Positions 38,081 through 50,290 of a stretch of 64,000 bases of DNA are shown piece by piece. Source of the DNA: Physcomitrium patens. Its lineage: Eukaryota > Streptophyta > Bryopsida > Funariales > Funariaceae. The notes under the pieces were generated by a model. The model was not told the DNA's origin. It saw only the letters and a program-made list of their open reading frames with translations, and made no database searches. The translations under genes were made by a program, and so were the position numbers. The stretch spans positions 4,225,350-4,289,349 of the forward strand of contig NC_037266.1 in assembly GCF_000002425.4 (NCBI RefSeq), written 5' to 3'. Numbering within the stretch: the first letter of the stretch is position 1; every line of letters begins with the position of its first letter.

Positions 38081-41000
38081 AATAATCTTGATTAATAATA
38101 AAGGTGGATTATCCCTTTTTCTTGATAAGACATAAGTATATTAGAAGTTGCGGATTACCCTCTTCTAAACTGATATTGTCCTTAGTATTTTCTTTGTTCT
38201 CAAGTCCTCTCTTCTATTTGTCTTGAGTGATATTAGACATCTTCTCTCTTCTAAGTGTTATCATGGTAGAACTTGTTGAAATAAAGAGTGCAATGGCACA
38301 AATGTAAGAGCAATTGAGGGAGTTAATGCTTACGATGCATTAACTCAATTTATCACTATAAGGAGCAACAAGATTAGTAAGAAGTGAAGATATAGAAATG
38401 GTTGGAGCTGCTTCAATATCTGCACCAAACCATGTCCATTTTCCTATGGTGGAACGCCCTTCAAATATTAAAGAACCAAGAATTGCCCTACCTGAGAAGT
38501 TTGATGGCACCAGATCTAAGTTTTGAGGATTTATCAATCAAATGCAACTTGTGATTGAACTTCAACCCCAAAGCTATCCAACTCCAGGATCGCAAGTTAG
38601 ATTCATTAGTATGCTTCTTTCAGGTTCAGCACTATCGTGGTTTTTATCTTTTCTTGAACGACGAGATTCAATATTGGATAATCTAGAGGCTTTTTTGGTG
38701 GAGTTTCAATCCATTTATAGAGAACATGATGCAATTCATGTTGCAACCAATAAGATCCATATTTTACGACAAGACAATCGATCAGTAATGTTATATGCTT
38801 CACAATTTCGACAACTTGCAACTGATATCAAGTGGGATGATGCTGCACTTATTAGCCAATTTCTCTACATATTACAATATAAGGTAAAAAAACTAATGTT
38901 CAACTTACCTGATCCTCAAACATTGAGTCAAGCAATTAACTTTGCTATGAAGTGCGACAATCACCTTTTTGAATTCCGATCTGAAAACCGTACAAGTGGA
39001 CCTCAACGTTACTATAATTCAATGGCAATACCAACACCTCTTCAACACATACATTCGGAAGTAGAGGATATGCAAATTGATGCAGTACGTTTCAAACCTC
39101 TTATTGAGCAAGAAAAGACTTGACGTCATCAAAAAGGATCATATTTACATTATGGAGAACCAAAGCTCACTGCTCAATATTGTATAAAGAAATGACGCAA
39201 TCACAAAATGAGGAATATGGCTGTGAAAGAAGACAATATGTCAGAAAACGAGTTTGTCCAGCTATAATAGGAACCGTGCGGTTGGAACCTTGCACAACAT
39301 CTAGTAAAGGTCCTATTCTCTCCTCAGAGCCCTCTCCTTGTTTTACATTAAATGTTATTTTAGGACCTAAACATTACAAAGTCTCTGCCTTGTTAGATTC
39401 AGGAGACTCATCGTGTTTTTTAGATGAAGAATTTACTAAAAGACATAGCATATCTTTAATAAAGAAAACTAAACCCGTTCATGTAGAAGTCATAGATAGT
39501 CGTCCATTGTCTTCTGGAGATATTACTCATAAACCCTTCCTATAGAAGTAATAATCAATGATCATAATAGTTTTGTAGTATTTAATATCATTAGATCTCC
39601 CTCTAATCTAGTCATTTTAGGTTTATCGTGGTTAGAAAAATACAACCCTCAAATAGATTGGATTTCCCGAACACTTACTTTCTCTAAAAGTATAACTAAT
39701 AATGTAGTTAATCAAGTAGAGAGTCAGAAGTCCAGTTGAATTAAACCCATATTTATAGATACAAAAGCTTTCTTGCATGCTGCTATGAAAGAATCACCAT
39801 ATATTATTTATGCCACACCCGTTTCTACTAGTGAAAAGACTTCAAGTCGCATTCCAAGCCAATATCAAGAATTTCAAGATGTATTTGAAAAAAAGAATGT
39901 GGATACACTCCCGAAACATCATTCCTATGATTGCTCAATTGACCTTCAAGAAGGAGCACAACCGCTATTCGGACCAATCTACAGTTTATCACAAAATGAG
40001 TTGGCTGAACTCAAGGAGTATATTGAAGAAAATCTAGCCAAGAATTTCATACGCCATTCTAAATCTTCGACAGGAGCTCCAATTCTATTTGTGAAGAAAA
40101 AAGATGGATCATTATGGATGTGTGTTGATTATCGAGGACTCAACAAGATTACCATCAAGAACAGGTATCCACTACCTTTAATATCTGGACTTCTTGATCA
40201 GCTGAATCAAGCTAAGATCTATACAAAAATAGATCTTCGGGGAGCATACAATCTAGTACGCATTAAAGAAGTTGATGAATAGAAGACTATGTTTCGAATT
40301 AGGTATGGACATTTTGAATACAACGTCATGCCTTTTGGACTTACAAATGCACTAGCAGCTTTTCAACATCTAATGAATGATATTTTTCGAGAGTTTTTGG
40401 ACGATTTTGTGGTCTGTTATCTAGCCGACATCTTGATCTATTCTAAGAATCCAGAAGAACATGAACTTCATGTTCGTCGTGTGTTACAAAAAATAAGAGA
40501 TGCAGGATTCTATGCCAAGATAGAAAAGTGTATGTTCCACACTATTCAAGTCGATTTCTTAGGTTACATCATTTCAAATGATGGACTTATGATGGATCTT
40601 AAGAAAGTTCAAACTATTATAGATTGGAAGATCCCAAAAATGGTAAGAGATGTCCAATGTTTTTTGGGATTTGCTAACTACTATCAGATCTTCATTAAAG
40701 ACTTCTCTCGAGTTTCAGCTCCACTTACACGTTTGACTTGTAAAGACAAATTCCAATGGAATCAAGAAGCGGAAGTTGCTTTTGAATCTTTAAAGACAGC
40801 GTTTGTTTTTGCACCAATTTTGTATCGTGTTGATTTTTCCAAAGCATTCTTTATGGAAACAGATGCATCGGACTTTGCTCTGGGTGCAGTTTTATCACAA
40901 ATGAGAACAGATGACAAACTTCATCTAGTAGCCTTTCATTCAAGAAAATTCTCAGCAACAGAAATCAATTATGAGATCCACGACAAAGAACTTCTTGTAA

Positions 41001-43870
41001 TTGTGGATTCTTTTCAAGAATGGCATCATTATCTAGAAGGTGCCTCCAATCCAGTCACCGTGTATACAGATCACAAGAACCTCGAATATTTTATGTCAAC
41101 ATACGTATTAAATCGTCGCCAAGCTCGTTGCAGCATGTCTTTATCAAGATTCGAGTTCATCATCACTTATTGGCCAGGAAAACAACAAGGTTTGTCTGAT
41201 GCCTTGTCTAGATGTTCTTATCTTGTACCAAAAGAAGGAGATGCAGCTTTTGAGCAACAAAGAACGGTTCTCTTGAAGCTGGAGTAATTTCATCTTCGAG
41301 CAATAAAATCAACATTGACTGTTGATTTAACTTTTCTTAAACAAGTCCAATTAAGTATGTCTCCAGACCCTCTTGTTCATGATATCAAGAATAATTCTTT
41401 TAAATCTCATGATTCCTCTAAATTTGAATTCAAGAACAACCTACTCTATTTTGAAGGACGCCTATATGTTCCAGAAGGAGAAGCATATTTACATGTTCTT
41501 CAAGCTCGTCACGACTTCCCAGTAGCAGGACATTTTAGATATAATAAGACTTTAGAATTGATATGTAGTGATTTTTGGTGGCCTCAAATGTAGAAGGCAG
41601 TTAAAGATTTTGTACAATCATGTGATATTTGCTCAAGATTGAAAATTCCTCGTCATCGACCTTTTGGACTTCTTCAACCATTACCCATTCCAGAAGAACC
41701 ATGGTCTTCTGTTTCTATGGACTTCATCACGGATCTTCCAATCTCAAGTTCTTATGACTCTATATTTGTGATAGCAGATCGTTTTACCAAGATGGCACAT
41801 TTTGTACCATGTACAAAATCTATCACAGGTGAAGAAACAGCTAAGCTCTTTTTTGACAATATCTATCGCTATCATGGATTATCTAAGGATATTATATCAG
41901 ATAGGAGAACTCAATTTGTATCAAGATTTTGGCGGACTCTTTTCAAGATTCTTAAAGTGGATATAAAACTATCTTCGACATTCCATCCTCAAACTGATGG
42001 ACGAACGGAGCGTGTTAATCAAGTTTTGGAGCAATATTTAAGATGTACCATTAATTACCAACAAGATAATTGGACAATTCTTTTGCCATTGGCAAAGTTT
42101 GCTTACAATAACATGGTACATTCTTCTACAAAACAAACACCTTTCTTTGCTAATTATGGTTATCATCCACGACTTGATACTTTTGACTTTTTAAAAGTTG
42201 ATAATCCTGCTGCGAAAGATTTGGCGATTCATTTATCAGAGCTACATGCAACGATGAAGGCGCAGTTAAAAGAAGCTCAAGAACAACAAAAGGTCAATGC
42301 GGATGTCTATCGAAAGAAACAACCACCATTCCTCTTGGGTGATAAGGTATGGTTACTTCGTCGTAATATCAAGACCACTCGTCCTTGTGACAAGTTGGAT
42401 TATCAAAGACTTGGATCATTTTCTATTTCTGCACAAATCAATCTAGTTGCATATCGTTTACATCTACCGAAATCAATGAAAATCCATCCAATATTCCACG
42501 TGTCTCTTCTTGAATCATACAAGACAGTGGACATACCAAGAAGACGACAAGCTCCACTTCCTCCTATAGAAGTGGACAATAATGAAGAGTTTGAAGTAGA
42601 AGAAGTCTTAGATTCAAGGCGGCGCCAAAATAAATTGGAATATCTTGTCCATTGGCACAGATATGGTATTAGTGAACGTACATGGGAGCCAATAAAGAAT
42701 CTTATAAATGCAGCAAAGGCGGTGGAGGCTTTTCATCGACGACATCCATCAAAATCAAGATGAAAATCTTCTTTATAAAAGAAACAACATCTAAGCAAGA
42801 TAACATTCTACTTTCAATTTTTGTTCGTAGCTTCTTTGTAGTAGTGACGCTCAGGAGATGGAGAACCAACAACCAGCGGATTCGACTCAAGAGCCTTTAT
42901 TTGTTGACCTACCGGATGAGATATTACAATTGTCACAACCTTCAAGATGACGCAATCGAGATGAAGATCTTCAAGAACGACATATTCTTCCTCGAATAGA
43001 TGGCGAGATACAACACCTTTGGTATCACGATTTGGGAAGGGACTCCCGATGTTTGGTGATTGTACTAGAGGTAGGAACAACTCCTGATGGTGTTCTAAAT
43101 ATTATATTTGAAGGAAGTTATGAAGGCCTCAACAATGATCAAATAACTGGGTGGTCTTCCCGCCTTGATATGGGACACTACCGATGGTTGAGAGGCCCTA
43201 TCAATCATCTTCGAAGAGAACAAAGATCAGAGTATGTAGCGAATACAATTCGTCACATCATAGATTTCCTCAACATATGATGACCGCTCTTTGTGGAACT
43301 CGTCCCTAGAAGGGGGGTAATGTCACGGACATAATCATATAAGCTTGTAATTACATATACAAATAGGTAGAAATAAATAAAAGTAGGTAAAAGTAAGTTA
43401 ATTCTATAGTATTTAATATAGAAGCTTCATAGATGCTGCTTTGACTTCATAGGTGTCTTTAATTGACTTTTTGGATTAGAAACGTGGTCAACAAGTTGGC
43501 CATGTGCCACACATGTTGTTAGCTTGAAGATCAAGCTAACTATGTGGCCCACACATAGAAGAACTTGCCTTGTAAGTCAAGGCATGTATCCTACAAAGTC
43601 AATACATATTGGAGGTCCTATAGAACGTCACCACGTAGCCCCTAGTTAGATAGTATATATAGAGACAAGAGTGAAGGCTTCTTCACTCTTGTCAACTCCT
43701 TTCTTGCTTCTAGTCTAGTTTCAAGGATCTCTAGTTTTCTTGTCTTTTGGCAATAGCCATTCCAGTTTCTCTTTCAATATATATACTTATTTATATATAT
43801 TCTGTTACCTCTCTTTGAATGAAGGTTCACTTGTTTGAATTATTTTTTTATTGAGTTCTTGTCCTTGACA
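38081..43870 (+). mobile_element. LTR element B, Ty3/gypsy chromovirus (Tcn1/Tf1-like) fossil
   Basis: Gag-pol type element in one orientation. Parts in order are gag (about 38260-39130), protease (about 39330-39540), reverse transcriptase (about 39970-40630), RNase H (about 40830-41220), integrase (about 41490-42480) and a C-terminal chromodomain (about 42580-42740). It is followed by a purine tract and a 3' LTR at 43321-43870. No matching 5' LTR was found upstream of gag, so the 5' end is probably lost and LTR divergence cannot date it. It is broken, with roughly half a dozen to ten visible interruptions. It lies inside element A, so it is the younger of the two. The placement as Tcn1/Tf1-like rests on overall gag and integrase style and is inference. 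Confidence 0.85.
43321..43870 (+). repeat. 3' LTR of element B
   Basis: About 550 bp that starts with TGTCACGGACA right after a purine tract (GAAGGGGGG) and ends with CCTTGACA, so its ends are the short inverted pair TGTC...GACA. It holds a TATATATAGAGAC box near 43660, consistent with an LTR promoter. No second copy is visible in the window. Confidence 0.7.
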
Positions 43871-46800
43871 AACTGCTAGCATTTATTAAGGCAACAATAA
43901 TTCAGTAATCGAACCATGATGCCACCGATTAGTGGGAAGTCAATCAAGTTCAAACGAAAAATATGTATGGATGGAATGGAAATCGATCTAATCAAGAAAA
44001 TCAAACATTCAATAACTTTCAAAGCTCCAATTTTAATTAGGGATCTGTATCAAACTCCTAGAACTACGGGAAAGAGCAACAGAGGTATCAGAAATATGCT
44101 CCACTGGCATCATCGAACTAAGAATCCTCCATACCAATGAGACAATCAGGATCATTTTCTAACCCCACATGGAACAAGCTTAGTAGGTATATACCAGTGG
44201 AGACACCCAATATGTCAAATGGAGGTACAAGAAGACTACTTTGTTGTTTTTGTTGCAGACAGATTGATCATTATGCCAATGAATGTCCCAATCCCAAAGC
44301 CAATGATGATTATGCGTCAGTATGTGCAAATTGCAAGCAGTCGAGACATACTTATCAACAATGTAATGCTCCATTCAATTTCAATAATCAAGATCAACAG
44401 ATCCAAAGTCAAAGAACAATGAAAGAGGTAAATCAAGTTCCTCAAGATTCACCACTTCATCGAGTAGAAATATTCCAAACTGTCCTTATAAGAAGTCAGC
44501 AAAAGGAGAAAGGACCAATTCAACATTTGGGTGATGCTGAAGCAAAGGGCAAATTCGACCCAATTATGGGGACATCCAATCCAGGTCTTGTCATAGACTC
44601 CTTACTCAGTATAAGACCTGAATCGGTTGTGCACCCTATTGAGGTACTGATTACGGAGGCTTCGGTTCCATTTCAAGCTGTTCTGTTCTCTACACAGTTT
44701 CGAGAAACGTCCTTTCCATTGAAAGATCCTCTAAGAGGTGTGAATTTCAAGGAACCAATATAAGTCCAATTGGGAGAACAATCTTACCCGTTGAAAGAAC
44801 CAATTTTTTAAGCTCCGTCAAATTTAGTTCTAGTAGCTTTACCAATTTCCAATATAGAGAAAATCAATTTACATGCGTTGGTGTCTAGGACTGGGAAGAA
44901 GAAACGAACATTGGAAATTACCACTAATACAGAATCATATGATATTGTAAAAGATTTGGGCACCATACAATCCACAATCTCTATGAAACAACTATTAGCG
45001 GTAGCACTTGAGTGCCGAACTATCTTGAATTCTTCATTAATTTATCGTAGATCTTGAAATAAAGAAATCTGAGAAGTAAGTTTGAATCCCAATCCGGGTG
45101 CACCAACGATTGATGTCTGAAGTGATGGAGTGTTATTATCGAGAGTGCAAGTAGACAGAGGATCTAGTGTAAATCTTATGAATGTCGCTACAATGGAAGA
45201 GCTGAGTTTGGATCACTTATTGCCTACTACAGTAGTTTTGAGAATGGCTGATTCTAGTTGAGTTAAACCTATGGATATTTTATAAAGTATTGATACAGTA
45301 ATTACCTACAAAATTGATTATATTGTTTTTCGATTGTAAAGCTCTATATTGTCATATCTAATTTTATTGGGGCGACCATGGTTGTATTAAGCTAAAGCTC
45401 GAAATGACTAGGGCTGTGGTACATTGACAATCGGGAAAGGTAATGATAAAATTGTGCTTCAAATGTACCATGTCTAATATCACGGAGAAACTCAAGTTGT
45501 CAATTCAAAATTCACGTCGGATTCTGAAGATGAGTCTACAAAAGAAGAAATTGGTGCACCTGATCCAATTTATGCTGATACAAGGCAAGTTGTCGAGCAT
45601 AGTAGAATAAAATACTAGTGCAGGGGACCGAGAGAGTAATTAGTTTCTCCAGATGTTATTGACGATTTTGATCATATGATTGTATATTAGATGAATAGAC
45701 GGGATGTTAATCACGTTAGTACTATGGAACTGAAGTTGGAAAGTTCTAATGTATCGGATTTTATGAAAGATTTTGGAATTGAGCAGAACATTATTCCAAA
45801 GACTCCTAAAATTCCACGATGTCAACCAATTAATTTAGGTACATGAAAGGCTCCCCAAATCACTCAGATTTACGACGGTATAAAAGGCAAAGAGAAAGAA
45901 ATTTGGGTGGATTACTTTTTAATGCATAAAATTGCTTTCGCATGATTGTATGCGGATTTGAAAGGAATTCCAGCTGAAGTTTGTAAGCATCGAATTATAT
46001 TGGAGGAGAACGCTACTCTAGTACGCCAAAGACAACATCGATTTAATCCAAAATACTCACTTATAGTAAAAGAAGAGTTGGATAAACTCTTAGAGGTTGG
46101 ATTTATCTATCCAGTTGCTTTCAGTGAATGGATTTCACCAATCGTTATGGTACCAAAAAAGAATGAAAAAATTTGCATCTATTAAGATTTCCAAAAATTA
46201 AATGTGGCTACCAAGAAGGATTATTTTCCTTTACCATTCATGGATAGTATATTGGATGCTATCGCTGGACATGAATGTGATTAATTTCTTGATGGATTCT
46301 CCGATTATAATTAAGTTAAAATTATAAAAGAAGACTAGTTAAAAACTACTTTTATTATGGATTGGGGGACCTTTGCCTATAAGGTTATGCCATTTGGGCT
46401 TTGTAATGCACCCGCTACATTTCAAAAGGTAGTGATGCAAGTGTTCCAAGATTATCTACAAATTTCAATGGAAATATTTCTAGATGATTTCTGTACATTT
46501 AGTATGAGAGTCAAGAATTTAAAATGTCTCGATCAACGTTTGAATCAATGTGCCAAATATGGAATTTCTTTAAATTCAAAAAAGTACCAATTTGGTGTAC
46601 CTTTTGGTGAATTATTGGGTGATATAGTTTTAATGGCAAGCATTGCTACAAATCCGGATAAAATAAAGATTATAGTAGAATTAAAGCAATCAAACACTAT
46701 TATGGGTGTTTGAGTATTTATCGGCCATGTCAATTATTATCGGCGATTTATCTATCTATTTGCAGTTATATATCTTTCCTAGATAAATCTCTTGAAGAAA

Positions 46801-48250
46801 CCACCAACCAATGAGACCAATCTATTTTGGACAAAAGAATATACAATTGCATTCGAAACATTGAAACAAAAATTGATTTTAGCACCAATATTGGTGGCAC
46901 TTTGTTGGCCAAATCATTCCAAGTTTATGTAGATACATCTAATGTCGTGATTGGTTCTGCGCTAAGCCAGAAAGATGTCCGAGGATTTGATCACCCTATT
47001 TATTATGCAAGTCGTCAATTGGTAGTAGTTAAAAGAAATTATACAACAATCGAAAGAGAAGCATTGGGGATGATTTATTCTATAAAAAAGTTTCAACATT
47101 ATCTTCTTGGTTATAAATTTGTTTTCCATGTCGACCATGATGCTTTAAAATATATGATTAATAAGCCTAAATTGAGTGGTTGTATTGTACAATGGATTTT
47201 ACTATTGCAAGAATTTGACTTTACTATTCAGATAAGACCAAAAAAATCACATTCCAATGCGGACTATTTATCTCGGTTATCGAATATATTGGATAATGAA
47301 GCCATTAACGATGCACTACCTGATGCGGAACTGTTTGCGGTAGATATAATTACTTCAAAGTATAGTGAAATAATTCAATACTTGGCATTTCAAACCTTTC
47401 CATCCAATTTTAATGAAAAGCTTAAACGACACTTAATATTAAAATGTGCACTTTATATGATGATTGGTGAAGCTTTATATAAACAAGGCAAGGATGGAGT
47501 TTTACGATGCTATATTTATCAGACTGAAGTGAGTACTATATTGGAAGGTTGTCACTTAGACAGTTGTGGTGGACATTTTGTGGGAGATAGCACGGCTCAT
47601 AAAGCTTTACAGGCTGGTTATTGGTGGCCAATAATGTTTGCAGTTGCCCACGAATTCGTCCGTCATTGTGACCCATGTCAAAGAACGGGTCGACCTACTG
47701 GAACTTCAGCAATGCCATTGGTACCAATTCTGACTCAAGCACCTTTTGAAAAATTGGGAATTGATTTTGTGGGACCAATTACACCAGCCTCAAGAAATGG
47801 ACAAAAATGGTATATACTGGTAGCAACAGATTACATAACAAAATGGGCTAAAGCTGTAGCTACGAAAACCGATAGTGCAAGTACAATAGCAACTTTTTTA
47901 TATGAAAATATTATTACTCGGTTTGGTTGTCCACGAGAATTGGGTAGTGATCGAGGAACTCATTTTATAAATAGTACAATCAAAGCACTTACGCCTAAAT
48001 ACGAGATAAAACATCGGAAGACTACATCGTATCATCCTAGAGTCAATGGACAAATAGAAAAGACTAATGGAATTTTATGTAAAATCTTAATAAAAAGAGT
48101 TTCAAGAGCGGAAACAGATTGGGACACTAAGTTGTTTGCAGCTTTATGGGCATACCGTACTGCGTATAAAGTTACTACCAATGTTATGTGTCACCCTAAA
48201 ATCCACCACTCTATGGATTTAGTACTACACAACGAGCTCAAGAGGTAGAA
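43871..48250 (+). mobile_element. LTR element A, nucleocapsid to integrase (Ty3/gypsy fossil, 3' segment)
   Basis: Continues the element that begins at 37.3 kb. Parts seen are a nucleocapsid zinc-knuckle region (about 44240-44370), reverse transcriptase (about 45940-46720), RNase H (about 46910-47290) and integrase (about 47540-48240, with the stretches HFVGDSTAHKALQAGYWWP and GPITPASRNGQKWYILVAT). No chromodomain was seen. Integrase style suggests a lineage near Tat/Athila rather than a chromovirus; this is tentative. It is broken, with well over ten interruptions. Confidence 0.8.
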
Positions 48251-48439
48251 TGGAAGAACTCCCAATTGTGAAATTTTTAGGTTAATTAAAACGTGGGTGC
48301 TTGTAATTCAATTAAAATTAATGCCTTCCAAGTAATGGTTACTAATATTAAATTAAAATATCAGATGAAATTCACCACACAAAAAAAAATGATAAAAGTA
48401 ATTAATTAAGTTTTTTTTATTAATTCATAATAAGAATAA

Positions 48440-48640
48440 AAACTTAAGTTTAAATTAAAAGTTAAAATTTAACATTAAAAATTAAAGTTAAAGTTAAAAT
48501 TAAAAGTTATAGTTAAAAGTTAAAGTTAAAGGTTAAAGTTAAATATTAAATTCAAAAGTTGAAGTTCAAAGTTTAAAAATTTAAGTGAGAATATTAAAGT
48601 TTAAAAGTTAAAAGTTAAAATTTATTAGTCGAAAGTTGAA
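48440..48640. repeat. TTAAAGT/AGTTAA-type low-complexity tandem array
   Basis: Six- to eight-base units such as AGTTAA and AAAAGTTA recur for about 200 bp with small variations. It is not the plant telomere repeat. Confidence 0.75.
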
Positions 48641-48689
48641 ATGTGGAGATTATGAGTTACTGTGAAGATAAAAATAAAAATAAAATAAG

Positions 48690-49200
48690 AGGGGTAAAAG
48701 CGAAGGTACCTTGACAACGCCAAGGATTGAAGGCAGCGACCCCCTTCGATTCCAAAATTCGCCAAAAATTTTAATTCACTCCAAATTGAATAATTCGTAG
48801 GTTGTTGCAAGGTTAACTTAAAGATGCTCTTGCCCCGACAAATCTCATTGCAATCTAGTGATTCAGTCGTGAGAATTGCTCCTTTGAAGTTGAGTGATCC
48901 CAACTGCCGCGGCGACCAACCCCCTTCACTTAGAAATTCGCTAAAAATTCAAATTATCTTCAAATCCAGCGAAACTTATGCCCTTCAAAGCTTAGCTTAC
49001 AAATCTTAATGCTCCCAAAATTTCAAACGAATCTAGTTATCAGGCATTGAGAAATACCTTCCCAAACTCGATTAATCCAAACTGTGAAGGCAGTCGACCC
49101 CCTCACGCTCAAAATTTCGCCAAGAATTCAGTTCAACTCCAAATGGATCGAACATTACCTTGTTGGAAAGCTAACAACAAAGGCTACAACCAAAAAAAAA
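48690..49200. repeat. Diverged tandem repeat, about 178-bp unit, three copies
   Basis: The core 'GGCAGCGACCCCCTTC ... AATTCGCCAAAAATT' recurs near 48732, 48910 and 49088 with substitutions, each copy followed by CTCCAAAT- or TTCAAATC-type sequence. The spacing is close to 178 bp. The last copy is partial. Confidence 0.65.
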
Positions 49201-50290
49201 ACACATTGGAACTAAAACAAATGAATGACTGATGGAGGGAAATCTGAGGCTCTTGAAACCCTTGGAGTAATTGGGAGGCTAAGGAAGCTATTCACCACAA
49301 TGAAACGTGTTTTAAGACCCAATGACCATCATTCACAACTCAAAATCCATGCACACCCACCCACAAAATTCATAATGAGATTTAAAATCTAAATGAAATT
49401 AAAATTAGGGTTTTTGGCCAAATTTTAGCATGGCTTCGTCCTTCACCAAAAGAGGAGAGACAGAGGGCTTGGAAAACCAAGCCTCTCTTATACAATTGAG
49501 TAGAGGCTCGTTGAAGGGTGGCTACATCTCCACCCTTGATTTTTTAGATCCTTAAACTAGATCTACAGCCTTCATTCATCCAAGAGCTAATCTCGTTATC
49601 AAGGCTGATGGCCCTTGTAAGTGGTCAAGAAGGCATTTTTTTTGTAAATCTAACTTCAATATTGTGTTCAAAACACCTTTTTAAGCTCACATGCCCCAAT
49701 CCATGCTCAATTATAATTTCCATGGAAGTTTTTACTTACAAGGATCTTGGCAATTGTTTTGTGAAATTCTTCAAAATGAGAATTTCATTGCTTCTCTTGT
49801 ATTTTGAAGGAGAGGTTGCTGATCTTGTTTTCTTCACTCCACGAGGTAAATCCGGTGCCACCATTGCATTAAAGAAACTCCCATTAAGTAGAAGAACCAC
49901 CATGCCACTTAAATTTGCCGAATTTGGAAGAAAAATCCAAAATTACCATTGCTAACTTTCCTAAATCTTTTAGAGAATTATAATTCCAACCCCTAAATCA
50001 TGTGAATGATTATAGATATACTCATTGACTTTTAGTCAACTCTTATAGTAATGACTAACAACCTGTAAATTATTAAACTAACTAAGTTGCTATTCTAATT
50101 TTCTAACTCTTATTACTTTAGTCCTAATTAACCTAATTCAAGGAATTAGGCTATGATTTATACCATGAGGGGTTGTAATCCTAAAAATTCTATAAAACCG
50201 AATTCTACTTATATAAATCCTAATCTAACATATTTAATTATCGTAAAATAAGAAAATAACAAAAATTTAAATTTTGGAGTATAATTGAGA

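Larger units (their letters stand above)
48251..50290. other. Non-coding repeats downstream of element A
   Basis: No gene is recognised. It contains an AGTTAA-type array (48440-48640), then three copies of a roughly 178-bp unit (48690-49200), then moderate-GC sequence to about 49970 and AT-rich sequence to 50290. It may be the 3' untranslated part and LTR of element A, but no matching copy exists in the window to prove that. Confidence 0.4.

Noticed and set aside
48440-48640. Interstitial telomere repeat
   Set aside because: Units are AGTTAA/AAAAGTTA types, not TTTAGGG.
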